This document shows positions 26,087 through 33,103 of a DNA stretch of 40,732 nt, piece after piece. Numbering within the stretch: position 1 is the first letter of the stretch; the number at the start of each line of letters is the position of its first letter. Below the pieces are notes generated by a model. It had not been told where the DNA came from, made no database searches, and saw nothing but the letters and a program-made list of their open reading frames with translations. Source of the stretch: Flavobacterium sp. (GTDB lineage Bacteria; Bacteroidota; Bacteroidia; Flavobacteriales; Flavobacteriaceae). The position numbers and the translations under genes were made by a program. The DNA is taken from positions 1 through 40,732 of the forward strand of contig NZ_JAQWTM010000077.1 of assembly GCF_029242675.1 (NCBI RefSeq). The letters run 5' to 3'.

Positions 26087-26245
26087 TTATATAAATAAGT
26101 TGCTTTCGTTACAGTAGTAATCTGTGATTGCCATATTCTGACAAAAATCTGCTTGAGTTACTGCAATCAATTGCGGTGATTTTTTTGTTTGGTTCAGGTT
26201 AAAAGCGTTTTTAAATCCTGTAATAAGTGTTTGTATTGTTCTCAT
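26087..26245 (-). CDS. Small protein (52 aa) heading the thiol-stress operon
   Basis: This ORF is too short for the track. It begins MRTIQTLITGFKNAF, has a stretch 'PQLIAVTQADFCQN' and ends 'DYYCNESNLFI', with two cysteines. The frame is open from a good ATG to a TAA, starts about 26 bp after a -7-like box and ends 28 bp before the AhpD-like gene, the same spacing as between AhpD and thioredoxin. That makes a real gene or leader peptide likely. I recognise no family and no signal peptide. Confidence 0.6.
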   Translation of the reverse strand: MRTIQTLITGFKNAFNLNQTKKSPQLIAVTQADFCQNMAITDYYCNESNLFI

Positions 26246-26270
26246 AATTGGTTGTTTCAGTTTGATGGTA

Positions 26271-26278
26271 CAAAGGTG
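26271..26278 (-). promoter_or_regulatory. -7 element (CACCTTTG) of the thiol-stress operon
   Basis: On the minus strand CACCTTTG matches TAnnTTTG at 7 of 8 positions, about 26 bp before the 52-aa ORF. A clear TTG at -33 is absent, consistent with a regulated, weak or activator-dependent promoter. Confidence 0.4.
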
Positions 26279-26309
26279 CGACGAAAGAAGGCCTTGAAGT
26301 TAGGTCGCA
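26277..26309. promoter_or_regulatory. Candidate operator: TGCGAC-N21-GTCGCA inverted repeat
   Basis: Perfect 6-bp inverted half-sites flank a 21-bp spacer that itself contains the palindrome AAGGCCTT. The site covers the region from the predicted -7 box to about -33 of the 52-aa ORF operon, where a regulator would be expected to bind. The nearby AraC-type gene is a candidate binder, but AraC proteins usually use direct repeats, so another regulator is possible. Confidence 0.4.
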
Positions 26310-26381
26310 TTTCCCGTTGAGTTGTTCATTCTTCCCTTTTGGTGTTTTTATGAGTAAAAAACGAGCTTTTTGATAGTTTTA

Positions 26382-26486
26382 GGAGCAGAAAGTGAAGTGC
26401 TTTCAAGAAAATCCGTCCCGCTTTACGTTGCAATCTTTTTATTCGCCGCGGCGAATAAAAAGGATTTCCACTGCAATCGGGGCTAA
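26382..26486 (-). repeat. Dispersed palindromic repeat, copy C
   Basis: Clear homology runs from TCCCGCTTTACG (26416) through a perfect 28-bp palindrome CTTTTTATTCGCCG/CGGCGAATAAAAAG to GGATTTCCACTGCAATCGGGGCTAA (26486). The outer GGAGC end is at 26382 but is separated by about 29 extra bases, so this copy has an insertion or rearranged left arm. The arms match copy B almost exactly while the core is unrelated. Confidence 0.75.
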
Positions 26487-26654
26487 GTGACGGCGTTTTG
26501 TCTTTGCCGATTACAATTCAGAATGGGAGTGAGTGCCAAGCACGAAGCAATCACACTCATTTGAAGGTATAAAGACTACTAGTTGTCTTTACATGATTTG
26601 ACTTTTTGACGATCGAAAAAAATATAACAATAGCAAATAATGTGAGCAACGGCT

Positions 26655-26680
26655 GAGATTCCTCCTTCGTCGGAATGACA
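26655..26680. repeat. Short dispersed-type motif GAGATTCCTCCTTCGTCGGAATGACA
   Basis: The stretch GATTCCTCCTTCGTCGGAATG is an imperfect palindrome (ATTCC...GGAAT). I recall such sequences as scattered intergenic motifs in many genomes, similar in style to the CTTCGACAAGCTCAG motif inside copies A and B. It is the only copy I noticed in this window. Confidence 0.4.
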
Positions 26681-26815
26681 AAGACGCGGTATTTTGATAT
26701 TAGATTATCAAAAGTAAATTTTAGCGGAGTAAAGAACCAATATCAAATCTTGACTCTGCTCGATCTGACAAATTAGGAAATGAAAAGCAGATGTGATCGA
26801 AAGAAAAAAACGTCC

Positions 26816-26890
26816 TAGCCCGGATAGAAGCGGCATCCTTTTATGCTGGGGTTCAGCATAAAAGATAGAGCGGATAGCCGGATTGGCTCC
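26816..26890 (+). repeat. Dispersed palindromic repeat, copy D (next to the AraC-type gene)
   Basis: The 75-bp element reads TAGCCCGGATAG...ATCC, hairpin TTTTATGCTG/CAGCATAAAA around a GGGTT loop, then GATAGAGCGGATAGCCGG...GGCTCC. The same arm order as copy A shows it is the same family, with a third kind of core. It ends 14 bp from the AraC-type stop codon and may act as that gene's terminator. Confidence 0.75.
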
Positions 26891-26903
26891 TGAAAAAACA
26901 GAT

Positions 26904-27725
26904 TTATAAAGCCTTTTTAAAATCGGATGGGGAAACGCCCTCTGCTTTCTTGAAAAAGCGGCTGAAGGACTGAATGTCTTCATAGCCTATTTCGTAAGCG
27001 ATTTCTTTGATGCTTTTGTCTGAATAGCGCAATAGTCGGCGTGCTTCAAGGATGGTGCGGTCTTGAATGATTTGCAAAGGTGACTTTTCGTTGTATTTTT
27101 TGAATAAATTCGATAAGGTTTTCGGACTTTTATTCAGCATTGCGGCGTAATCAGCGACTTGGTGTTTGGTTTTGAAATTGCTTTCGACTAAGTAGTTGTA
27201 TTCGCGAACAATATCCAATTGGTTTTTGTCGAATGTTGTTAACTCCGTTTGCTCTTTGTACACGCGGGTACATAATATGAGTAGGCGTTTGAGCATCATT
27301 TGTAACATATCGTTTTGCAAATCGTCTTTAGAAACCATTTCGATGGCAAACATTTTCCAAAGAATCTCGAATTTTTCTAATTCGGCATCAGGAATGGCAA
27401 TTTTTGGAAATTGTGACGCTCCAAAAAACAAAATCCCCTTGCAACCAACTTCGCTATCGTGATCTGCAATGCAGTAAAACGCTCTATTGAACCGAATTAA
27501 TCGCGCACTGTTTACGCTTAAAACTTCTACTTTATGGTACTCAGTTAAAAACAAAACCGTATTGGTCGGGAAAGTATGCTCGCTCCCGTCTACTTTAATT
27601 TTTAATTCGGCCAAAGCCCAAATAACCGTCAAACCATCTGTGATTTTTTCTTTGAGTAAATCACAATTGGTATTATCAATTTCGGCTAAACGTATGAATT
27701 CATTGAGTTGACCTGTGTAGAGCAT
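26904..27725 (-). CDS. AraC family transcriptional regulator
   Basis: The 273-residue protein has a C-terminal AraC/XylS double helix-turn-helix domain (about 175-273): 'AAMLNKSPKTLSNLFKKY' is the first HTH and 'SIKEIAYEIGYEDIQSFSRFFKKAEGVSPSDF' the second, with the classic final motif. The N-terminal 130 residues look like a cupin-type sensor ('HTFPTNTVLFLTEYHKVEVL'). It likely binds a small ligand and activates nearby genes. The thiol-stress operon downstream on the same strand, about 660 bp away, is the most obvious target, but no direct evidence links them. Confidence 0.92.
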   Translation of the reverse strand: MLYTGQLNEFIRLAEIDNTNCDLLKEKITDGLTVIWALAELKIKVDGSEHTFPTNTVLFLTEYHKVEVLSVNSARLIRFNRAFYCIADHDSEVGCKGILFFGASQFPKIAIPDAELEKFEILWKMFAIEMVSKDDLQNDMLQMMLKRLLILCTRVYKEQTELTTFDKNQLDIVREYNYLVESNFKTKHQVADYAAMLNKSPKTLSNLFKKYNEKSPLQIIQDRTILEARRLLRYSDKSIKEIAYEIGYEDIQSFSRFFKKAEGVSPSDFKKAL

Positions 27726-27746
27726 AATGGGTTGTTAAATATTAAT

Positions 27747-27768
27747 TCTTCCTAGTTGTATGGGAAGA
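27747..27768. repeat. Small inverted repeat TCTTCC-N10-GGAAGA in the AraC-type gene leader
   Basis: A perfect 6-bp pair of half-sites lies about 22-43 bp upstream of the AraC-type start codon, between it and a perfect TATCTTTG -7 box on the minus strand (27800-27807). It could be an autoregulatory site or a leader hairpin. Confidence 0.3.
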
Positions 27769-27799
27769 TTATTTAAAAAATGGTAACAGTTATTAAATA

Positions 27800-27807
27800 C
27801 AAAGATA
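27800..27807 (-). promoter_or_regulatory. -7 element (TATCTTTG) of the AraC-type gene
   Basis: A perfect TAnnTTTG match on the minus strand lies 75 bp before the start codon. The TTG partner is not evident. Confidence 0.4.
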
Positions 27808-27875
27808 GGTCGTTTTGGCGTAATTGTTCGCTTGATAAATAATGTGAAAGCTATTTTATCTTAGGGCTATTTCTT

Positions 27876-27883
27876 TATCTTTG
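27876..27883 (+). promoter_or_regulatory. -7 element (TATCTTTG) of dgt
   Basis: A perfect TAnnTTTG match lies 37 bp before the dgt start codon. The -33 region (TATTTTATC) is weak. Confidence 0.45.
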
Positions 27884-27920
27884 AAAAATAGTCTAATTAT
27901 TCAAATTCGAAAACAACAGC

Positions 27921-29267
27921 ATGAACTGGGAACAACTTTTATCACTAAAACGCCAAGGCGACACAAGTAAACGATTACGTATTGAGCAAGATGACACCCG
28001 TTTAGGATTTGAAGTAGATTACGACCGTATTATTTTCTCGGCAGCTTTTAGAAGTTTGCAAGACAAAACACAGGTGATTCCGCTTTCTAAAACCGACTTT
28101 GTACACACCCGTTTGACGCATAGTTTGGAGGTTTCTGTGGTAGGAAGATCATTAGGGAGGCTTGTAGGTAAGAAGATAATTGAAAAATATCCTCATTTAC
28201 AAGAGGTTCATGGTTATCAAATGAATGATTTTGGCGCTATCGTTGCGGCGGCCTCTTTGGCGCATGATATTGGAAATCCTCCTTTTGGCCATTCTGGAGA
28301 AAAAGCAATTGGAGAATATTTCTCTATTGGTAAGGGTAAGAAATACAAGGAACAGCTTTCAAGCAAAGAGTGGCAAGATTTAATCGATTTTGAGGGAAAT
28401 GCGAATGGATTTACTGTTTTAACGGGAAGCCGACCAGGAATTGAAGGAGGTCTAAGGATTTCATATGCCACACTTGGCGCTTTTATGAAGTATCCTAAAG
28501 AAAGTTTACCAAAGAAGCCAACGAGAAACATTGCTGATAAAAAGTATGGTTTTTTTCAAATTGACAAACCGTTTTTTCAAGAGGTTGCTGATGATATGGG
28601 ATTGATTCCTAATAAAACAGGAAATGATATTGGATATGAAAGACATCCTCTGGCCTACCTTGTAGAAGCCGCCGATGATATTTGTTATACGATTATTGAT
28701 TTTGAAGACGGGATTAATTTAGGATTGGTGTCTGAGGATTTTGCCTTAGAGTATTTGATTAAGTTAGTGAAAGATAGCATCGATACCTCTAAATATAAGT
28801 CATTAGAGACAAAGGAGGATCGAATTAGTTACTTGCGTGCTTTGGCTATTGGGAGTTTAATTAGTGATGCAGTAAAGGTTTTTACTGAAAATGAAGAGGC
28901 TATTTTAGCAGGGAAATTTCCTTTTGCATTAATGGATAAGAGTAAGTACAAAGCACAAATGGATGATATTATTAAAATTAGTGTTAATAATATCTACCAA
29001 AGTAGAGAGGTAGTAGAGAAAGAAATTGTGGGTTATCAAATTATTCAGACTTTGCTGGATACATTTATCACTGCATACGATAATAAGTACAACGACAATG
29101 CTTCGAATTACGATGCTTTAATTTTAAAGTTATTACCTGAAAAGCATCATCTTGAAAAAGAGAATCTTTATGAAAGACTTTTGCACATCTGCCATTATAT
29201 TTCATTACTAACAGATGGAAATGCATTAGAATTATTTGAGACCATCAAAGGAAGAAAGAAAGAGTAG
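27921..29267 (+). CDS. dgt: dGTP triphosphohydrolase (dNTPase)
   Basis: The enzyme splits dGTP or other dNTPs into nucleoside and tripolyphosphate. The HD-domain metal ligands are visible in 'VHTRLTHSLEVSVVGRSLG' and 'ASLAHDIGNPPFGHSG' (H115, D116), with a further acidic ligand in 'LVEAADDICYTIIDFEDG'. The N-terminal 'RLRIEQDDTRLGFEVDYDRIIFSAAFRSLQDKTQV' is the family signature. At 448 residues it fits the shorter, non-enterobacterial type, which often acts on several dNTPs. It is cytoplasmic, with its own promoter, divergent from the AraC-type gene. Confidence 0.95.
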   Translation: MNWEQLLSLKRQGDTSKRLRIEQDDTRLGFEVDYDRIIFSAAFRSLQDKTQVIPLSKTDFVHTRLTHSLEVSVVGRSLGRLVGKKIIEKYPHLQEVHGYQMNDFGAIVAAASLAHDIGNPPFGHSGEKAIGEYFSIGKGKKYKEQLSSKEWQDLIDFEGNANGFTVLTGSRPGIEGGLRISYATLGAFMKYPKESLPKKPTRNIADKKYGFFQIDKPFFQEVADDMGLIPNKTGNDIGYERHPLAYLVEAADDICYTIIDFEDGINLGLVSEDFALEYLIKLVKDSIDTSKYKSLETKEDRISYLRALAIGSLISDAVKVFTENEEAILAGKFPFALMDKSKYKAQMDDIIKISVNNIYQSREVVEKEIVGYQIIQTLLDTFITAYDNKYNDNASNYDALILKLLPEKHHLEKENLYERLLHICHYISLLTDGNALELFETIKGRKKE

Positions 29268-29306
29268 CTATTTAACATTTTAATAGACAAAAGCGTCGCT
29301 TTATAG

Positions 29307-29337
29307 TTGCTAAATCGAGTGAAAATCAGTAATTTCG
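29307..29337 (+). promoter_or_regulatory. Promoter of the M36 peptidase gene (TTG-N20-TAATTTCG)
   Basis: TTG at 29307-29309 is 20 bp before TAATTTCG (7 of 8 to TAnnTTTG), giving a leader of about 30 nt before the ATG at 29371. Confidence 0.45.
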
Positions 29338-29370
29338 CTTTTATAATTATTTATAACTAGTATACATCAT

Positions 29371-32046
29371 ATGAGAAAAATTACTCTAATTGCTTTTTTA
29401 TTGATTTCTGTGTTAACATTTTCGCAGTCAAATAAAGACGTAATCCAAAATTATTTAAATTCAAACACATCTAAATTTGGTCTATCCAAAAATGATGTCC
29501 AAGATTGGTTTATTCAAAGTGAAGCGACATCAAGTAGTACCAACATAAATAGCAATTATGTAATTCAAAGATACAACGGAATTGAAATTTTTAGGGCGGT
29601 AACTAATTTCGCTATAAAGGACAAGAAAGTAGTAGATACGGATAAGAAATTTATTGCGAATGTCTCAGGAAAGATAAACGGGGTAACTCCCAAACTATCA
29701 GCAGTGGCCGCATTGTCTAAAGCATATTCGATACTGGGAATTACTGAGGTAAACACGAGTGCAGCTGTTGAAAAAGTAAGTCAAAATAAGTTTAAAATTA
29801 ACGATAAGGTAACGAATCATGAGCCAATTGAAGTGAACTTGGTATACCATCAAGCGGCCGATGGTAAATTAATGCTAGCTTGGGATTTGACAATCGAAAC
29901 TCCTAAGCATGATCATTTATGGAGTGTTAGAATTGATGCATTGAATGGAGCTCTTTTAGAGAAAAACGATTTAGTTATATCATGCCAATTTGATACAGCA
30001 GGTGCTTTAAATCAAACTAGCGAAACTGCAAGCAGTTCCTTACTTAATTTTGATAATTCATACAAGCAGCTATTCTCTCCTGCTGCAACTGCAGTTGTTG
30101 GCGGAGGGTCGTATCGAGTGATTCCGTTTAATTATGAAAGTCCAAATCATAGTAGTAGACAACTTGTTACAGACCCTGCGAACAGCAAAGCTTCACCTTT
30201 TGGATGGCATGATGTCAATGGAGTTGCTGGGGCTGAATACACTATTACCAGAGGTAATAATGTTTGGGCTAAAGATGATTTTTTTGGGACTAGTAGAGAC
30301 GAAGGATCAAGCCCAGACGGAGGATCAGGGTTATTGTTTGATTTTCCTTACGGAGGAACTAGCGTTGCAGCTTCTTCGTATATCAATGCTGCAACCACTA
30401 ACTTGTTTTATATGAGTAATGTGATGCATGATGTTTGGTATCAATATGGTTTCAATGAGGCAAGTGGTAATTTTCAACAGAATAACTATGGTCTTGGAGG
30501 AGCTGCTGAGGATTATATTGATGCTGAAGCTCAGGATGGATCTTTGGCTGATCCAATTAGTCTTAACAATGCAAATTTTTCTACTCCAAGAGATGGAAGT
30601 AGAGGTAGAATGCAAATGTTTTTATGGAATAGAGCGGCTCAAATTAAGCCAATCATTGTGAATTCCCCCTCTAGTATAGCAGGCAGCTATGTTGCAACTC
30701 AAAATTCTTTTAATCCAGGACTAGTGGCCTTACCTGTGACACCACAATTTATACAATCTGATTTGGTACTTTATCTGGATAGTACAGGTGGTACTTCTCA
30801 AGCTTGTGTTTTACCTAGTAATGCTGAAGCTATGAATGGTAAAATTGTAGTAGTTAGAAGAGGAACTTGTCCTTTTGTTGATAAAGTGAAGGCAGCCCAA
30901 AATGCGGGGGCGATTGCTGTTATTGTTGTCAATACTGAGCAAACAAATATTACAATGTCAGGTGGTGATGCAGCTATTGTTATACCTGCAATTAGCGTTA
31001 CTAATAGCATTGGTGAAGCTTTAATTAATCAAATGAAAAGCGGATTGGTAAATGTTAAGTTACAAGTAGAGTCTGATCCCTTTATTAACAGTGATGGTGA
31101 TTTTGATAATGGAATTATTGCACATGAATATGGGCATGGTATTTCTACTCGACTAGCAGGCGGACGTCTTAATTCAAGTTGCTTGAATAACACAGATCAA
31201 ATGGGCGAAGGATGGTCTGATTGGTTTGCATTAATGATGCAGTTGAAACCAGGAGATGTGGGAACTGCTAAAAGAGGTATTGGAACCTTTGTGTCAGGTC
31301 AAACAACTGATGGATTGGGAATTAGAAGTTATGTTTACTCAACAGATAGATCCCTAAACCCAATGACCTATGCCTTCACAAATAATTTTCAATTCTTAGA
31401 TGAAGATGATGTTGAGCAAACATCGGTTCATGGTGTAGGGTCTGTTTGGGCGACAATGTTGTGGGACTTAACATGGGCTTACATAAATAAATATGGATAC
31501 AATGACAATAAGTATACGGGTAACGGTGGAAATAATAAGATAATGCAATTGGTTATAGATGGCTTAAAAATGATGCCTTGTAGTCCAACTTTTGTTACAG
31601 CACGTAATGCTTTAATTGCTGCTGATCAAGCAACTACGGGTGGTAAAGATTTTTGTATGATATGGGAGGTTTTTGCTGCCAGAGGACTAGGTGTAAATGC
31701 ATCTGCTGGTGATGGAAACATTGGTAACGATCAAGTAGAGGATTTTACAAGACCTGTTGCTGGTGCTAATTGTACGACTCTTGGAATAACTGATTTTGAT
31801 AACGAGGACGTGATGAAGGTTTATCCAAATCCTTCAAATGGAATTGTAAACATTCAAATTAATAAATATTTTGGAACTGTAGACGTTCAGCTAATCGATA
31901 TTACTGGAAAACAGATTTACAGTGCTAAAAATGTTGATTTTAATGGTCAAAAAAGTATTGATTTAAGTGCTATCACTTCAGGAATTTACCTTCTTAAGGT
32001 AACAGGAGAATCATTAAACTTTGTTGAGAAAATTATTCTTAACTAG
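29371..32046 (+). CDS. Secreted M36 (fungalysin-like) metallopeptidase with PA domain and T9SS type A sorting domain
   Basis: A signal peptide (MRKITLIAFLLISVLTFSQ) is followed by an FTP-like inhibitory propeptide (about 25-200). The M36 catalytic domain carries the zinc motif 'HEYGHG' near residue 585 with the third ligand in 'EGWSDWFAL' about 30 residues on. A protease-associated (PA) insert occupies roughly residues 440-565 ('VVVRRGTCPFVDKVKAAQNAGA'). The last 75 residues ('VYPNPSNGIVNI'... 'GIYLLKV') are a type A T9SS C-terminal signal. It should be exported, activated by propeptide removal, and digest external protein. At 891 residues it is complete. It is probably a single-gene unit between a promoter and a strong terminator. 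Confidence 0.95.
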   Translation: MRKITLIAFLLISVLTFSQSNKDVIQNYLNSNTSKFGLSKNDVQDWFIQSEATSSSTNINSNYVIQRYNGIEIFRAVTNFAIKDKKVVDTDKKFIANVSGKINGVTPKLSAVAALSKAYSILGITEVNTSAAVEKVSQNKFKINDKVTNHEPIEVNLVYHQAADGKLMLAWDLTIETPKHDHLWSVRIDALNGALLEKNDLVISCQFDTAGALNQTSETASSSLLNFDNSYKQLFSPAATAVVGGGSYRVIPFNYESPNHSSRQLVTDPANSKASPFGWHDVNGVAGAEYTITRGNNVWAKDDFFGTSRDEGSSPDGGSGLLFDFPYGGTSVAASSYINAATTNLFYMSNVMHDVWYQYGFNEASGNFQQNNYGLGGAAEDYIDAEAQDGSLADPISLNNANFSTPRDGSRGRMQMFLWNRAAQIKPIIVNSPSSIAGSYVATQNSFNPGLVALPVTPQFIQSDLVLYLDSTGGTSQACVLPSNAEAMNGKIVVVRRGTCPFVDKVKAAQNAGAIAVIVVNTEQTNITMSGGDAAIVIPAISVTNSIGEALINQMKSGLVNVKLQVESDPFINSDGDFDNGIIAHEYGHGISTRLAGGRLNSSCLNNTDQMGEGWSDWFALMMQLKPGDVGTAKRGIGTFVSGQTTDGLGIRSYVYSTDRSLNPMTYAFTNNFQFLDEDDVEQTSVHGVGSVWATMLWDLTWAYINKYGYNDNKYTGNGGNNKIMQLVIDGLKMMPCSPTFVTARNALIAADQATTGGKDFCMIWEVFAARGLGVNASAGDGNIGNDQVEDFTRPVAGANCTTLGITDFDNEDVMKVYPNPSNGIVNIQINKYFGTVDVQLIDITGKQIYSAKNVDFNGQKSIDLSAITSGIYLLKVTGESLNFVEKIILN

Positions 32047-32055
32047 AAATAGAAT

Positions 32056-32097
32056 AAAAAGGCCGGTTTTGTACTACTACAAAACCGGCTTTTTTTT
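32056..32097. terminator. Bidirectional terminator between the M36 peptidase and DUF3078 genes
   Basis: GGCCGGTTTTGTA pairs with TACAAAACCGGCT around a short CTAC-type loop, with A-tract on one side and an eight-base T-tract on the other. It serves both convergent genes and overlaps the DUF3078 stop codon. Confidence 0.85.
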
Positions 32098-33064
32098 AAA
32101 ATTGATAAACAACACCTACGCCTAACATTTGTTTGAACTGTGTTTTAGCGCCTAAGGTTACTTGTTCTCCGTCGATATTTTTTTTGGATTTAATATCGTC
32201 ATCATAAATAACATGAAGACCTATATTTGTTCGAATGTATTCATTAACAACTAAATCAAAGGCCACATTATAATCCACATCGATATTACCAAAATTATTA
32301 ATGTAATCAGAGTATAAACTCAAACGATTCTCCATAATTACATTTTTAACGACTTGCTTCTTATAATATCCGGTTAATAAAAAGCCGAGTTCTATTTTTG
32401 ATTTTTCTCCCTCTTTATTCAAACTTCCATCGGTATTGTAAATTGCTTTGGTTACTCCAAAAGCCCCTTGATTGGCTAATCTTTGGTCTAGAACAAAGGT
32501 CATTTTAGAGGTAAAAGGCGATAGATATAATAATTCATCTTTTTTCTTTGAGGCGTACTCAGCTCCTAATCCTATGAAAACATAAGCTGGAGCAAATGGA
32601 CTCGAAATCGTTTTTTCCGTATTTGGATAAGCGTATCCATTAGTGAATTGCGTGTTGAAATTAAACTTAGCTGTATGATACCAATTTGACAAGGTGTCCT
32701 TTCTATACCCAAAAGCAGAACTAAATAAAAAAACGTCGTCACTTTTTCTAAGTTCGACTCCGTCTTGCTTATTAAGTCCATAACGCATTATGAGTTCATT
32801 TGACCAATTGTAATTGCTTGTTGTATATATTCGGCTGAATTTTGTTTTTAACAATCCTGAAACCGAGCTAGTACCCCCTGCATTCCAGTTAACAAAAGCG
32901 ATTTCGCTTATATCAAATCCAATCGTGTTTTTTTTTGCCCAATGGGAGACTGTATCTTTTGGTTGCTTTAAAGAACCTTCTAGAGTGGTGATTATTTTTT
33001 GGGAGAATAAATTAGTGGAAAAAAGGGATATGATTAGTAGGGAAGTAATAGGTATAAATTTCAT
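32096..33064 (-). CDS. DUF3078 family outer-membrane protein
   Basis: The 322-residue protein has a signal peptide (MKFIPITSLLIISLFSTNLFSQ) and then a beta-barrel-like body with the DUF3078 features 'WAKKNTIGFDISEIAFVNWNAGG' near residue 43 and 'NYNWSNELIMRYGL'. The C-terminus ends in 'GVGVVYQF', an aromatic terminal residue as in outer-membrane barrels. The function is unknown in all members I know of. It is 39 bp downstream of dxs in the same direction and may be co-transcribed with it. Confidence 0.88.
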   Translation of the reverse strand: MKFIPITSLLIISLFSTNLFSQKIITTLEGSLKQPKDTVSHWAKKNTIGFDISEIAFVNWNAGGTSSVSGLLKTKFSRIYTTSNYNWSNELIMRYGLNKQDGVELRKSDDVFLFSSAFGYRKDTLSNWYHTAKFNFNTQFTNGYAYPNTEKTISSPFAPAYVFIGLGAEYASKKKDELLYLSPFTSKMTFVLDQRLANQGAFGVTKAIYNTDGSLNKEGEKSKIELGFLLTGYYKKQVVKNVIMENRLSLYSDYINNFGNIDVDYNVAFDLVVNEYIRTNIGLHVIYDDDIKSKKNIDGEQVTLGAKTQFKQMLGVGVVYQF

Positions 33065-33103
33065 TATGACTCTTTTTTTAACGTCTTTTGGTGATTGGTT
33101 GTT

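Noticed and set aside
26708-26983. 91-aa minus-strand ORF in the track
   Set aside because: It runs through repeat copy D and the end of the AraC-type gene in another frame; no family, so a shadow.
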